From NCBI RefSeq assembly GCF_027568395.1, contig NZ_JANKZL010000004.1:417722-481721 (forward strand): a DNA stretch of 64,000 nucleotides, in the 5' to 3' direction. Position numbers and translations under genes: made by a program. A model generated the notes under the pieces. The model ran no database searches, was not told the origin of the DNA, and saw only the letters and a program-made list of their open reading frames with translations. This document shows, piece after piece, positions 27,969 through 37,095 of the stretch; within the stretch, counting starts at the first letter, position 1; the number at the start of each line of letters is the position of its first letter. The DNA is from Aminobacter sp. HY435. Lineage in GTDB: Bacteria > Pseudomonadota > Alphaproteobacteria > Rhizobiales > Rhizobiaceae.

Positions 27969-29849
27969 CTACTCCGCCGCCTGGCCCTTGGCTTCGGCAT
28001 CGTTTGCCGCTTCGCCGGCAGCGTCGTCGAGCAGGAAACCGCCCGACTGGCGCTGCCACAGCGAGGCGTAGATGCCGCCCTTGGCGACCAGCTCGTCATG
28101 GCTGCCCTGTTCGACGATACGGCCCTTGTCCATCACCACCAGCCGGTCCATCGCCGCGATGGTGGAGAGCCGGTGGGCGATGGCGATGACGGTCTTGCCC
28201 TCCATCAGCCGGTAGAGGTTTTCCTGGATCGCCGCCTCGACCTCGGAATCGAGCGCTGAGGTCGCCTCGTCGAGGATCAGGATCGGCGCGTCCTTGAGCA
28301 TGACGCGCGCGATCGCGATGCGCTGGCGCTGGCCCCCCGACAGCTTGACGCCGCGTTCGCCGACATGCGCCTCGAAACCCTTGCGGCCCTTCGGATCGGC
28401 CAGCGCGGCGATGAAATCGAGCGCTTCGGCGCGGCGCGCCGCCTCGATCATCATTGCCTCCGAGGCATCGGGACGGCCGTAGAGAATGTTGTCGGCGACC
28501 GAACGGTGCAGCAGCGAGGTGTCCTGCGTGACCATGCCGATCCGGGCGCGCAGGCTGTCCTGCTGGACAGCAGAGATGTCCTGCCCGTCGATCAGGATGC
28601 GACCGCTCTCTATGTCGTAGAAACGCAGCAGCAGGTTGACCAGGGTCGACTTGCCCGCGCCCGAGCGGCCGACGATGCCGACCTTTTCGCCGGGCTTCAC
28701 CGTAAGGCCGAGGTCCTCGATGACGCCTTTCTTCTTGCCGTAGTGGAAGCGCACGTTGTCGAAGACGATTTCGCCCTTGTCGACGACGATCTCCCTGGCG
28801 TTGGGCTTGTCTTCGACGAGGCGAGGCATCGAGATCGAGGTGATGCCGTCCTGGACGGTGCCGATGCTCTCGAACAGGCCCGAGACTTCCCACATGATCC
28901 ACTGCGACATGCCCCACAGGCGCAGGACGAGGCCCAGAACCACGGCGACGGCGCCGATGGAGACCGCACCATTGAGCCACAGCGAGATCGACAGGGCGCC
29001 GACCGACAGAAGCAGCGTCGAGTTGAGCAGGTACAGCGCGCCATAGAGCGACGTCACCAACCGCATCGAGCGGTAGACCGTGCCCATGAACAGCGACATG
29101 CCTTCCTTGGCGAACGATGCCTCGCGGCGCGAGTGCGAGAACAGCTTGACCGTCTGGATGTTGGTGTAGCTGTCGACGACGCGGCCGGTCATGGTCGAGC
29201 GCGCATCGGCCTGTTCTTCGGCGAGCTTGCCGAGGCGCGGCACGAAGTAGCGCAGCAACAGCACATAGCAGAGGAGCCAGACGACCAAAGGTGCAGCGAG
29301 CCGCAGGTCGGCCGAGCCGACGATAATCAGCACGCCGAGGAAATAGACGATGACGTAGTTGAGCACGTCGATCAGCTTGACCACGCATTCCCGCACGGCA
29401 AGCGCGGTCTGCATCAGCTTGGTGGCGATGCGGCCGGCGAACTCGTCCTGGTAGAAGCTCATCGACTGCTTGAGCAGGTAGCGGTGCACCTGCCAGCGGA
29501 TGCGCATGGGGTAGTTGCCCATCAGCGTCTGCTGGTTGACCAGCGATTGCAGCACCACCATGCCCGGCAGGATGACCATCACGATGAAGGCCATGCCGGC
29601 AAGCTTCCAGCCTTCGTTCTGCAGGAAGGTCTCGCGATTCTGCGCCGACAGCCAGTCGACGATGTTGCCGAGGAAGCCGAACATCCACACCTCGGCCAGC
29701 GCGATCAGCGATGTGAGCACGGCGGCGACGACGATGTAGGGCCAGGCACCCTTGGTGTAGTGCAGGCAGAAGGCGATCAGCGTTTTCGGCGGCTCGACCG
29801 GTTCCTCCAGCGGGAACGGGTTCAGCCTCTCTTCAAACCAGCGGAACAT
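27969..29849 (-). CDS. ABC exporter, fused permease-ATPase (first of three)
   Basis: This 626-residue exporter is the promoter-proximal member of the tandem set. The N-terminus MFRWFEERLNPFP leads into the membrane domain. The ATPase has GRSGAGKSTLVN, LSGGQRQRIAIARVML and ILILDEATSALDSE. It ends in an alanine/glutamate-rich tail (AAGEAANDAEAKGQAAE). The ribosome site on the minus strand is GAGAAG just before the ATG. Sequence similarity among the three is visible by eye over the whole length, consistent with duplication. Confidence 0.9.
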   Translation of the reverse strand: MFRWFEERLNPFPLEEPVEPPKTLIAFCLHYTKGAWPYIVVAAVLTSLIALAEVWMFGFLGNIVDWLSAQNRETFLQNEGWKLAGMAFIVMVILPGMVVLQSLVNQQTLMGNYPMRIRWQVHRYLLKQSMSFYQDEFAGRIATKLMQTALAVRECVVKLIDVLNYVIVYFLGVLIIVGSADLRLAAPLVVWLLCYVLLLRYFVPRLGKLAEEQADARSTMTGRVVDSYTNIQTVKLFSHSRREASFAKEGMSLFMGTVYRSMRLVTSLYGALYLLNSTLLLSVGALSISLWLNGAVSIGAVAVVLGLVLRLWGMSQWIMWEVSGLFESIGTVQDGITSISMPRLVEDKPNAREIVVDKGEIVFDNVRFHYGKKKGVIEDLGLTVKPGEKVGIVGRSGAGKSTLVNLLLRFYDIESGRILIDGQDISAVQQDSLRARIGMVTQDTSLLHRSVADNILYGRPDASEAMMIEAARRAEALDFIAALADPKGRKGFEAHVGERGVKLSGGQRQRIAIARVMLKDAPILILDEATSALDSEVEAAIQENLYRLMEGKTVIAIAHRLSTIAAMDRLVVMDKGRIVEQGSHDELVAKGGIYASLWQRQSGGFLLDDAAGEAANDAEAKGQAAE

Positions 29850-29996
29850 TTTCTTCTCATTTCAACTGTTTCGCGCGAAATCTCCGCACGGGAATGCAAC
29901 AATTTCGACCGCCTGCGTGGCGATCGATTCTGGCGCGGCGCGGCGCTCGAAAACGGTCGTCCGAATGTAGGCGACCGCCAAGGATTCGGCGAATCC

Positions 29997-30305
29997 CTAG
30001 CGGGCTTCTCCTGACATCGTCCCGGCAGGCCGGGCCGCGCCCGACCGGCCGGCTAGCCGGCCGATCAGGGCGAAGATGCGGCCGAGCAGCGGCCTGTGGT
30101 TCGGGTCCGCCACAACGTTCGACATGTCGACGTCGGGCAGCATGCCGCGGTGGAGCCGCCTTGGCGGGTCGTTCACGCGCGGATTTTCGCCGACCGACAG
30201 CGCCCAGGCCACGTGCCGGGCTTCGGCGAGGGCCTGACGTGGAGCGGAATTTACAGAGTCGACTTCACTGCGGGCGCGTTGCCCGCTCGGGATGTTGGCA
30301 AACAT
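29997..30305 (-). CDS. Hypothetical protein
   Basis: This predicted 102-residue protein starts MFANIPSGQRARSEV and is rich in Arg, Ala and Pro, with a C-terminal stretch LLGRIFALIGRLAGRSG. GAAGGA lies about ten bases upstream of the ATG on the minus strand, which is the main support. I recognise no family and see no signal peptide. It lies upstream of the ABC exporters with a gap of about 150 bases. It could be spurious in this GC-rich sequence. Confidence 0.4.
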   Translation of the reverse strand: MFANIPSGQRARSEVDSVNSAPRQALAEARHVAWALSVGENPRVNDPPRRLHRGMLPDVDMSNVVADPNHRPLLGRIFALIGRLAGRSGAARPAGTMSGEAR

Positions 30306-30615
30306 CGGAATTGTCCTTCAAAAACCATGGAAAGGCTTCGGCGGACGTCGATGCGAGGATGCCTGGAAATGTCAGGAAGTTCGTCGAACCGAGGCCGCCG
30401 CTAGGCAGTTCGTCGCCAGCAGCTGTGGCGACAACGCCAGAAGGTGGGGCGGTGAATATCAATGGCCATTACGTAATCCATGTACCCCTCCATCGGTTCG
30501 AGTTGACAAGGCGGCCCGTATACGCCCTTTCGCGACAGAACGCCACAGTCGGTCCGCAGCTTTTTTCTTGCCGCGCCGCGGCTGTTGCTTCGTCGCCACA
30601 GATTAGGACATCGAC
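30306..30615. other. Intergenic region upstream of trmL
   Basis: These 310 bases separate a hypothetical gene on the minus strand from trmL. A TTGACA hexamer (30503-30508) is present without a convincing -10 at normal spacing, and there is a 10-base palindrome ATTACGTAAT at 30468-30477. No convincing gene is seen. Confidence 0.5.
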
Positions 30616-31083
30616 ATGGACGACAAATTGCGCATCGCCCTCTACCAGCCCGACATCGCTGGCAACACCGGAACCATCCTTCGCATGGCTGCCTGCCTGG
30701 GTGTCGCCGTCGACCTGATCGAGCCCGCCGGGTTCGATGTCTCCGACCGTTCCCTCAAACGCGCCGGCATGGACTATCTCGAAATGGCGACCCTGACCCG
30801 GCATGTCGATTTCGACGGTTTCGAGGACTGGCGGCAGCGAGAACGGCGTCGCCTTGTGCTGCTGTCGACCAAAGCCACCCTGCCCTACACGGATTTCCAT
30901 TTCAAAGCCGGCGACATCGTCATGCTCGGGCGCGAGTCGGCCGGTGTGCCAGATCGGGTCCACGATCTCGCCGACGAGCGGCTGATCATCCCCATGCCCG
31001 GCGGCGGGCGCAGCCTCAACGTCGCGCTCGCGGCGGCCATGGTGGCTGGCGAGGCGCTGCGCCAGGTCGGCAAAGGGCCGTAG
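30616..31083 (+). CDS. trmL: tRNA (cytidine(34)-2'-O)-methyltransferase
   Basis: TrmL methylates the 2'-OH of the wobble base of tRNA-Leu isoacceptors using SAM. The 155-residue SPOUT protein has the expected size: RIALYQPDIAGNTGTILRMAACLG (motif 1, N and G residues), then VMLGRESAGVPD (motif 2), and the trefoil-knot motif MPGGGRSLNVALAAAMVAGEAL (motif 3). There is only a weak ribosome site (AGGAC). The gene faces away from the ABC exporters. Confidence 0.94.
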   Translation: MDDKLRIALYQPDIAGNTGTILRMAACLGVAVDLIEPAGFDVSDRSLKRAGMDYLEMATLTRHVDFDGFEDWRQRERRRLVLLSTKATLPYTDFHFKAGDIVMLGRESAGVPDRVHDLADERLIIPMPGGGRSLNVALAAAMVAGEALRQVGKGP

Positions 31084-31158
31084 CTCGGCAAGATCCTTCC
31101 ACCATCTGTCGAACATCGAAAATTCCTTCCGTTGCAAAGCACCGGACAAGCTCGTACA

Positions 31159-31178
31159 ACCTCAACTTAAATTGAGGT
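31159..31178. promoter_or_regulatory. SoxR operator
   Basis: ACCTCAA-N6-TTGAGGT is a perfect inverted repeat matching the SoxR box (CCTCAA-GTTAAC-TTGAGG type). It lies 16 bases before the soxR start codon, so it should autoregulate soxR and place SoxR between the -35 and -10 elements of its promoter. Confidence 0.85.
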
Positions 31179-31193
31179 CAAGCGGGAATTTTC

Positions 31194-31634
31194 ATGCCCA
31201 GTGAACTGACTGTCGGCGAAGTTGCAAAGCGCAGCGGCGTGGCTGTGTCGGCGCTGCACTTCTACGAGGCGCGGGGGCTGATCGGGAGCCACCGTACCGC
31301 AGGCAACCAGCGCCGCTATGCCCGCGACGTATTGCGCCGCGTGGCGGTTATCCGCATCGCGCAAGAGGTCGGCATCTCGCTCGCCGATATTGCCGCTGCC
31401 CTCGCCTCCCTGCCCGACGGCCGCACGCCGACACGCGAGGATTGGAGTCTGCTTTCAACGGCTTGGCGCAAGGATCTCGACCACCGCATCGAGCAGTTGA
31501 AGAAGCTGCGCGACGGGCTGACCGACTGCATCGGCTGCGGCTGCATGTCGATCGACAAGTGCCCGCTGCGCAATCGAGAGGACAAGCTGGCGCGCCAGGG
31601 TCCGGGACCGAGGCGGTTGATGGTAACGGATTAG
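31194..31634 (+). CDS. soxR: Redox-sensitive transcriptional activator SoxR
   Basis: SoxR is a MerR-family regulator with a 2Fe-2S cluster that is oxidised by redox-cycling compounds. The 146-residue protein has the winged HTH ([21 protein letters not shown]), a dimerisation helix, and the cluster motif C112-X2-C115-X-C117-X5-C123. No soxS is nearby, as expected outside enterobacteria, where SoxR directly controls a few genes. A SoxR box precedes the gene. Its stop overlaps the next gene's stop (convergent) by four bases. Confidence 0.96.
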   Translation: MPSELTVGEVAKRSGVAVSALHFYEARGLIGSHRTAGNQRRYARDVLRRVAVIRIAQEVGISLADIAAALASLPDGRTPTREDWSLLSTAWRKDLDHRIEQLKKLRDGLTDCIGCGCMSIDKCPLRNREDKLARQGPGPRRLMVTD

Positions 31635-31888
31635 TCCGAGGTCGGCAGGCGGCGGATGGTGAATTCGATGACGTCGCCGGGCAACTCGAACCAGCTCTCG
31701 ATCTCGGTCCAGTAGGCTTGCTTGGGCCAGCGCGCGAACCATTCCTGCGCCTTGGCGCGAGCATCGTTGCGCGGCAAGGTGAAGGTCTCGCGCAGGAAGC
31801 CGTCGCGCGGCGTGCGCTCACGTTCGGCCCGGCTGCGATGCAGCCTTTTTCTGAGGTCGTCCAGCGGCGGTCTGGTCGGGGTGCCCAC
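31631..31888 (-). CDS. Hypothetical protein next to hemF
   Basis: This predicted 85-residue, arginine-rich protein starts [18 protein letters not shown] and ends [22 protein letters not shown]. The GTG at 31888 has AAGGAG six bases upstream on the minus strand; a TTG 17 codons earlier is the alternative. I recognise no family. It is divergent from hemF and convergent with soxR. The pattern of W, F and charged residues looks like a real folded protein, but the assignment is tentative. Confidence 0.55.
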   Translation of the reverse strand: MGTPTRPPLDDLRKRLHRSRAERERTPRDGFLRETFTLPRNDARAKAQEWFARWPKQAYWTEIESWFELPGDVIEFTIRRLPTSD

Positions 31889-31966
31889 AAAGAACTCCTT
31901 GACCCTTTCGAGAAGGAGATTAGGGATCGCGCCGGACAATTACGAGTCATTTGTGCGGAGCCTAAA

Positions 31967-32881
31967 TTGCAGCGTCCCGAAATACCGGCCGGACTGCCGG
32001 CCGACATCGAAGACAGGAAGGCGCGCGCCCGCGCCTGGTTCGAGGAACTGCGCGACCGCATCTGCCTCGCCTTCGAATCCCTGGAGGACCAGGTCGAGGG
32101 ACCGCTTGCCGGCTGGGCGCCGGGCCGCTTCGAGCGCACGCCGTGGCAGCGTGACGAAGGCAAGGGCGGCGGCGGCATCATGTCGATGATGCACGGCCGG
32201 GTGTTCGAGAAGGTCGGCGTGCACACCTCGACGGTGCATGGCGAATTTTCGCCCGAGTTCCGCAAGCAGATGCCGGGTGCTGAGGAAGACCCGCGCTTCT
32301 GGGCCAGCGGCATCTCGCTGATCGCCCATCCGCAGAACCCCAATGTGCCGGCCGTGCACATGAACACCCGCATGGTGGTGACCTCGCGCTGGTGGTTTGG
32401 CGGCGGCGCCGACCTGACGCCCGTGCTCGACCGCCGGCGCACCCAGGACGATCCCGACACGGTGGCGTTCCACAAGGCGATGCAGTTTGCCTGCGGCAAG
32501 CACCCCGGCGTTGCCGACCACCAGAAATACAAGGACTGGTGCGACGAATACTTCTTCCTGCCGCACCGCAACGAGCCACGCGGCACCGGCGGCATCTTCT
32601 TCGACTGGCAGCATTCGCCGGAGGAGAAGGGCGGCTGGGATGCCGACTTCCGTTTCGTGCAGGACGTTGGCCGCGCCTTCCTCGTCGCCTACCAGCACCT
32701 TGTCCGGCAGAACTTCAACACCAACTGGACCGATGGCGATCGCGACGAGCAACTCGTCCGACGTGGCCGCTATGTCGAGTTCAACCTGCTCTACGACCGC
32801 GGCACCATCTTCGGGCTGAAGACCGGCGGCAACATCGCCTCGATCCTGTCGAGCATGCCGCCCGAAGTCAGGTGGCCGTGA
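31967..32881 (+). CDS. hemF: Oxygen-dependent coproporphyrinogen III oxidase
   Basis: HemF converts coproporphyrinogen III to protoporphyrinogen IX with oxygen in heme synthesis. The 304-residue protein has the expected length and shows [50 protein letters not shown], and [15 protein letters not shown]. The TTG start at 31967 (QRPEIPAG) has GGAG seven bases upstream; the open frame extends further 5' through soxR, but only this start fits the family length. The conserved end [16 protein letters not shown] is present. Confidence 0.93.
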   Translation: MQRPEIPAGLPADIEDRKARARAWFEELRDRICLAFESLEDQVEGPLAGWAPGRFERTPWQRDEGKGGGGIMSMMHGRVFEKVGVHTSTVHGEFSPEFRKQMPGAEEDPRFWASGISLIAHPQNPNVPAVHMNTRMVVTSRWWFGGGADLTPVLDRRRTQDDPDTVAFHKAMQFACGKHPGVADHQKYKDWCDEYFFLPHRNEPRGTGGIFFDWQHSPEEKGGWDADFRFVQDVGRAFLVAYQHLVRQNFNTNWTDGDRDEQLVRRGRYVEFNLLYDRGTIFGLKTGGNIASILSSMPPEVRWP

Positions 32882-32985
32882 TGGCTGGTCGGGTGACGTC
32901 TTATCTGAAATTTGACCCGCAAGAGTCGATGTTGCATTGCCGCCGTTGCCTCATATGACGCTTGTCGGAATGCTTGGGAGAAAAA

Positions 32986-33108
32986 ATGGCAAAACACTTG
33001 GGCGCTCCCGACTCGACAACGAATTTGCGGGCTGGGGACTGGCAAGGAAAGGCTATCAAACGGCTGAGTCCCTCGGGCAGTTATTTTTTCAGTTATATTT
33101 TGAGTTGA
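32986..33108 (+). CDS. Possible 40-codon small ORF
   Basis: An ATG preceded by GGGAGAAAA opens a 40-residue frame (AKHLGAPDSTTNLRAGDWQG...) ending at a TGA before the accessory module. It has no recognisable family and could be chance; it is listed because its ribosome site is good and the flanks are otherwise empty. Confidence 0.2.
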   Translation: MAKHLGAPDSTTNLRAGDWQGKAIKRLSPSGSYFFSYILS

Positions 33109-33158
33109 TCTAGCTCGCGATTTGGAGCAGAGTTTGGCTTCGCATCATGGAGCATGTC

Positions 33159-33755
33159 ATGCTTGATCGTGAGACTGACCAGAACGAAGCGATGGAGGCT
33201 GCAGCGCCAGTTCTGCCGCTTGTCTACCGCATCCTCGATGAATCCGTTTCCTTCTATTTCAGCGATGCCTATTCGAACGAAGCGCGCGCCGACCACGACA
33301 ACCGCGCGATGGCGAATTGCATCTATTCACATGCAGAAAAACGCATGATCGGGGCATCCGACGCGATGGCTGGTCTGCATTCGATCAAGGTAAAGGGTCT
33401 GCACGTTCTGAACTACATGGACCGCATCCTTGCACGCTTCAAGAAAGTCGGGGCCAATGGAAAGCACAGTAACTACCAGACCCGCCAGCAGCAGGATTAT
33501 GATGATCAAAAGTCGCTGCCGGGAATCCCCGAACCTGCCTATCGGCTCACTGCTGGCTATCAGATGGACGCATCCGGTAGTTCATTGGAGCGGATCATGA
33601 TCGCGCGACCAATTGGCCGCAATATCTTCTGGACGGCGCAGGTCACGATGATTGAGGGCGCCGTTCGGTGGGATGACGTTACGCCGAGAAGGTTCGGCGG
33701 CATGGAGGGGGCAGACTTCGATGCAGAGCGAGCAAGAGCGAGGCGTGGTGGGTAG
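33159..33755 (+). CDS. Unknown protein, upstream partner of an XRE-ImmA/IrrE gene
   Basis: This protein of about 198 residues has no recognised family. It starts LDRETDQNEAMEAAAPVLPLVYR and has helical blocks (ILDESVSFYFSDAYSNEARADHD), a glutamine-rich QTRQQQDYDDQ patch, and a late strand-rich part (IMIARPIGRNIFWTAQVTMIEG). The ATG at 33159 has GGAG six bases upstream; an ATG at 33147 is possible. Its 3' end overlaps the XRE-ImmA gene by 35 bases, so the two are translationally coupled. Base composition is lower in GC than flanking hemF and the helicase. It may be the effector or a target of the protease. Confidence 0.65.
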   Translation: MLDRETDQNEAMEAAAPVLPLVYRILDESVSFYFSDAYSNEARADHDNRAMANCIYSHAEKRMIGASDAMAGLHSIKVKGLHVLNYMDRILARFKKVGANGKHSNYQTRQQQDYDDQKSLPGIPEPAYRLTAGYQMDASGSSLERIMIARPIGRNIFWTAQVTMIEGAVRWDDVTPRRFGGMEGADFDAERARARRGG

Positions 33756-34812
33756 CGACGTATTCAACCCGGACATGCTCAAGCTTGCGCGGGACGCGCG
33801 CCAGCTTACGCAGGCCGAGCTGGCGCAACAATCTGGAATAACGCAGGCATTCATTTCCAAACTTGAGCATGGCCTGAACACCCAGCCAGGTGACGATGCC
33901 TTGGACCGCATCTCAGCGGCACTGGGCTTTCCAAGAGCTTTTTTCTTTCAACGCGAGCGGGCGTTGGGGTTCCCGCACTTCCATTTCAGGAAGCGAGCCA
34001 AGCTGGGTGCTAAACCGCTCGCGCGGATTGGCGCTGTGATCAACATCCGCCGCCAGCATATTGCGAAGCTTTTGCGCTCTTATGAATTTGAGGCGGCAAA
34101 ACCCATTCCTCAAATAGACTTGGACGAAACCGGACTGACGCCAGAGAAGGCTGCCGAGCGGCTTCGCGCATATTGGATGGTTCCGCGCGGTCCAATCCAC
34201 AGCGTGGTCGAACTAATTGAGAATGCCGGCGGGATAGTCATTCTCGCTCGTTTCGGCACGAACCTGCTGGACGGTCTCAGCTTCCGTCTTGAAGGAATGC
34301 CACCCCTCTTTTTCATGAATAAGGATGTGCCTGGAGATCGTTTCCGTTTTTCCCTTGCTCACGAGCTTGGACACATGGTGATGCACTCAGTTCCCGATGA
34401 AGATGAGAAAATGGAGAGTGAAGCGCATCGTTTCGCTGCCGCCTTCTTAATGCCCGCTGCTGAAATCAAGCCATACCTCGCCGGTGCAAAAATCGGGAAC
34501 CTTGGCCGGGTGAAGGCTTATTGGAAAGTTTCGATCAAGGCTCTCATCCGGAGAACACACGATCTCAAGATAATCACCCCATCCCAATACAAATTCATGA
34601 GCATCCAGTACAACAAGATCTTCCATGGCGAAGAGCCAATCAGCATCGAAGTAGAGATACCGACTCGCCTCAGGAGGATCGTTGAGTTCCACCGAGAAAC
34701 GCTAAAATATTCGACTGACGACCTGGCGGAACTTTTGGCTTTCAGGCCTGAGGACGTTGAGCGGATTTACCTCGGCGGCCGCCCAGGTATTCGCCTCGTC
34801 GTTTCAAACTGA
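33721..34812 (+). CDS. XRE HTH and ImmA/IrrE protease fusion
   Basis: This 363-residue two-domain protein has an XRE helix-turn-helix at residues ~18-72 (MLKLARDARQLTQAELAQQSGITQ with ISKLEHG) and an ImmA/IrrE zinc protease domain at ~155-250. The HELGH is at 214-218, with third-ligand candidate E234 (ESEAHRFAAAFLMPA). A C-terminal helical region follows. Such fusions act as regulators in defence or toxin-antitoxin-like modules, with the protease thought to cleave partner repressors. The gene overlaps its upstream partner, and a short HTH gene follows after 13 bases. Confidence 0.9.
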   Translation: MQSEQERGVVGSDVFNPDMLKLARDARQLTQAELAQQSGITQAFISKLEHGLNTQPGDDALDRISAALGFPRAFFFQRERALGFPHFHFRKRAKLGAKPLARIGAVINIRRQHIAKLLRSYEFEAAKPIPQIDLDETGLTPEKAAERLRAYWMVPRGPIHSVVELIENAGGIVILARFGTNLLDGLSFRLEGMPPLFFMNKDVPGDRFRFSLAHELGHMVMHSVPDEDEKMESEAHRFAAAFLMPAAEIKPYLAGAKIGNLGRVKAYWKVSIKALIRRTHDLKIITPSQYKFMSIQYNKIFHGEEPISIEVEIPTRLRRIVEFHRETLKYSTDDLAELLAFRPEDVERIYLGGRPGIRLVVSN

Positions 34813-34825
34813 CGATCTTTGCCAG

Positions 34826-35104
34826 ATGGACGCGCCAGATATGGCCGATGATATCGACAGCCCCGACTGGACCGAAGAGGTGACGCGCCCGCTTGATGCA
34901 AGCGCCAAGCTCAAGCTGACGCGCGGGCTGCTGGTGATGAGTCAAGCCGACTTTGCCGCATTGCTGGGCATTCCCGTCACCACGCTGCAGAACTGGGAAC
35001 AGCGGCGAACCGCACCTGATGCCGTCGCCAGAACCCTCATCGACCTGATCTATGACGATCCGAAGGAAATGCGGGCGCGGATGATGCGGCGGAACGCGGC
35101 TTGA
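34826..35104 (+). CDS. HTH transcriptional regulator, antitoxin-like
   Basis: This protein of about 92 residues begins with acidic DAPDMADDIDSPDWTEEVTRPLD and has a single XRE/MqsA-type HTH in its second half (LTRGLLVMSQADFAALLGIPVTTLQNWEQRRTAPDA). The short acidic lead followed by an HTH is typical of type II antitoxins, but no toxin gene is adjacent. The start could be the ATG at 34826 or at 34841. It follows the XRE-ImmA fusion closely and may be its cleavage target or a co-regulator. Confidence 0.75.
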   Translation: MDAPDMADDIDSPDWTEEVTRPLDASAKLKLTRGLLVMSQADFAALLGIPVTTLQNWEQRRTAPDAVARTLIDLIYDDPKEMRARMMRRNAA

Positions 35105-35224
35105 GCGCTACGCATGGCTGCCCTGCCCGCCGTCGCATTGACGCGCGGGCAGCAAAGCTTTAGAGAGCCCGCTTTCCTTGGCCCTCCCCCTTGTGACGGG
35201 CCTTGCTCTCATTGGAAGATTTTT

Positions 35225-37051
35225 GTGACGATTTTCGACAACATGGTTCCGGCGCTGGCCGGAGCGCTCACCGCGCGTGGCTACGAAACGCTGACCCCGG
35301 TGCAGACCGCCGTCCTGGCCCCGGAGGCCGACGGCGTCGACCTGCTGGTCTCGGCGCAAACCGGCTCCGGCAAGACGGTGGCCTTCGGCATCGCCATCGC
35401 GCCGACCCTGCTCGAGGGACGCGAGCGCTTCGAGCGCGGCGCAGCGCCGAGCGCGATCATTATCGCCCCGACGCGCGAACTCGCCATCCAGGTGCGCCGC
35501 GAGTTCGAGTGGCTTTACGCTGCGACCGGCGCCCGCATCGCCTCCTGTGTCGGCGGCATGGACATGCGCAAGGAACGCCGCGCCCTCGATGACGGCGCCG
35601 ACATCGTCGTCGGCACGCCCGGCCGCCTGCGCGACCACATCACCCGCGGCTCGCTCGACATCTCCGGCCTGCGCGCCGTGGTGCTCGACGAGGCCGACGA
35701 GATGCTCGACCTCGGCTTCCGCGAAGACCTGGAATTCATCCTGGCGGCAGCACCCCAGGAACGCCGCACGCTGCTGTTTTCGGCAACCGTGCCGCCGCAG
35801 ATCGCGCAGATGGCGAAGCGCTTCCAGCGCAACGCGCTGCGCATCACGGCAGCCGGCGAAAGCCGCCAGCACGACGACATCGAGTACCGTACGATCCTGG
35901 TGGCCCCGCCCGAGCGCGAAAACGCCATCATCAACACGCTGCTCTTCTACGATGCGCAGAGCACGATGGTGTTCTGCGCGACCCGCGAGGCGGTCAAGCA
36001 TCTGGCGGCGCGGCTTGCCAATCGCGGCTTTGCCGTGGTGGCGCTGTCGGGCGAATTGAGCCAGGCCGAGCGCAACAACGCGTTGCAGGCGATGCGTGAC
36101 GGTCGCGCCCGCGTCTGCGTTGCGACCGACGTCGCCGCGCGCGGCATCGACCTGCCCAACCTCGACCTGGTCATCCATGCCGACCTGCCGACAAACCCGG
36201 ACACGTTGCTCCACCGCTCGGGCCGCACCGGTCGCGCCGGCCGCAAGGGCGTTTGCGCCCTGATTGTGCCGTTCCACCGCCGCGGCAGTGCTGCCCGCCT
36301 GCTCAAGCTGGCCAAGCTCGAGTCTACGACCCAGCCTGCGCCGGGACCGGCCGAGATCGACGCGCGCAACCGCGAACGCATGCTCGCCGAACTGTCGGCC
36401 GCCGAAGCGCCCGCCGAGGATGAAGCCGCCCAGGTCGCGGAAATCCTCGCCAGCCATTCGCCCGAGACCATCGCCCTTGCCTGGCTGCGCCAGCAGCTGG
36501 CCTCGCGTCCGGCAGCCGAAGAGCTTTCGGATCGCCCCGTCCCCGCCTTCGACGCGGCCAAGGCGGAGCGTCCCGACAACCGCTTCACCGACGGCGTCTG
36601 GTTCAGCGTCTCGGTCGGCCGCAAGCACCGCGCCGAGCCGCGCTGGCTGCTGCCGCTGATTTGCAAGGCCGGCCGCATCACCAAGCGCGAGATCGGCTCC
36701 ATCCGCATCTTCGACGCGGACTCGCATTTCGAGATCATCGCCGAGCGCGCCGACGCTTTTGCCGCCGCCGTCGAGGAACAGGGCACCGGCGAAAAGGGTG
36801 TGACGATCACCCGTACCGGCGTGGCCCCGGCCCACGACCACGGCGCCAAGCCGAAGAAACAGCATCGCAAGGGGCAATACGACCCCGCCGACAAGCCGCC
36901 CTTCAAGAAGAAGGGCTTCGAAAAGAAACCCTACGAAAAGAAGCCGTTCGAGAAGCGGGCCGGCGACAAGCCCGCTTACGACAAGCCAGCCTATGACAAG
37001 TCTGGCGGCGCGGCCAAGAAGTACAAGCCGAAGAAAAAATTCGGCGAGTAA
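35225..37051 (+). CDS. DEAD-box RNA helicase with DbpA-like domain
   Basis: This ATP-dependent RNA helicase is 608 residues long. It has a Q motif (residues ~16-24, LTPVQTAVL), Walker A AQTGSGKT (~43-50), DEAD (~155-158), SAT (~184) and HRSGRTGRAG (~329-338). A DbpA-type RNA-binding domain follows (~455-530, PDNRFTDGVWFSVSVGRK). The C-terminal tail is a lysine/proline/aromatic repeat (KKPYEKKPFEKR, DKPAYDKPAYDK). The GTG at 35225 has GGAAGA upstream; the open frame continues earlier without a good start. Probably a ribosome assembly or cold-adaptation helicase. Confidence 0.9.
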   Translation: MTIFDNMVPALAGALTARGYETLTPVQTAVLAPEADGVDLLVSAQTGSGKTVAFGIAIAPTLLEGRERFERGAAPSAIIIAPTRELAIQVRREFEWLYAATGARIASCVGGMDMRKERRALDDGADIVVGTPGRLRDHITRGSLDISGLRAVVLDEADEMLDLGFREDLEFILAAAPQERRTLLFSATVPPQIAQMAKRFQRNALRITAAGESRQHDDIEYRTILVAPPERENAIINTLLFYDAQSTMVFCATREAVKHLAARLANRGFAVVALSGELSQAERNNALQAMRDGRARVCVATDVAARGIDLPNLDLVIHADLPTNPDTLLHRSGRTGRAGRKGVCALIVPFHRRGSAARLLKLAKLESTTQPAPGPAEIDARNRERMLAELSAAEAPAEDEAAQVAEILASHSPETIALAWLRQQLASRPAAEELSDRPVPAFDAAKAERPDNRFTDGVWFSVSVGRKHRAEPRWLLPLICKAGRITKREIGSIRIFDADSHFEIIAERADAFAAAVEEQGTGEKGVTITRTGVAPAHDHGAKPKKQHRKGQYDPADKPPFKKKGFEKKPYEKKPFEKRAGDKPAYDKPAYDKSGGAAKKYKPKKKFGE

Positions 37052-37095
37052 ATGGTCGCTGGAAACGGAATTACATTTTCGTAATGTTCCGACGC

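Noticed and set aside
30503..30508. TTGACA as a -35 element for trmL
   Set aside because: No -10 hexamer is found at 16-18 bases, and it lies over 100 bases from the start codon.
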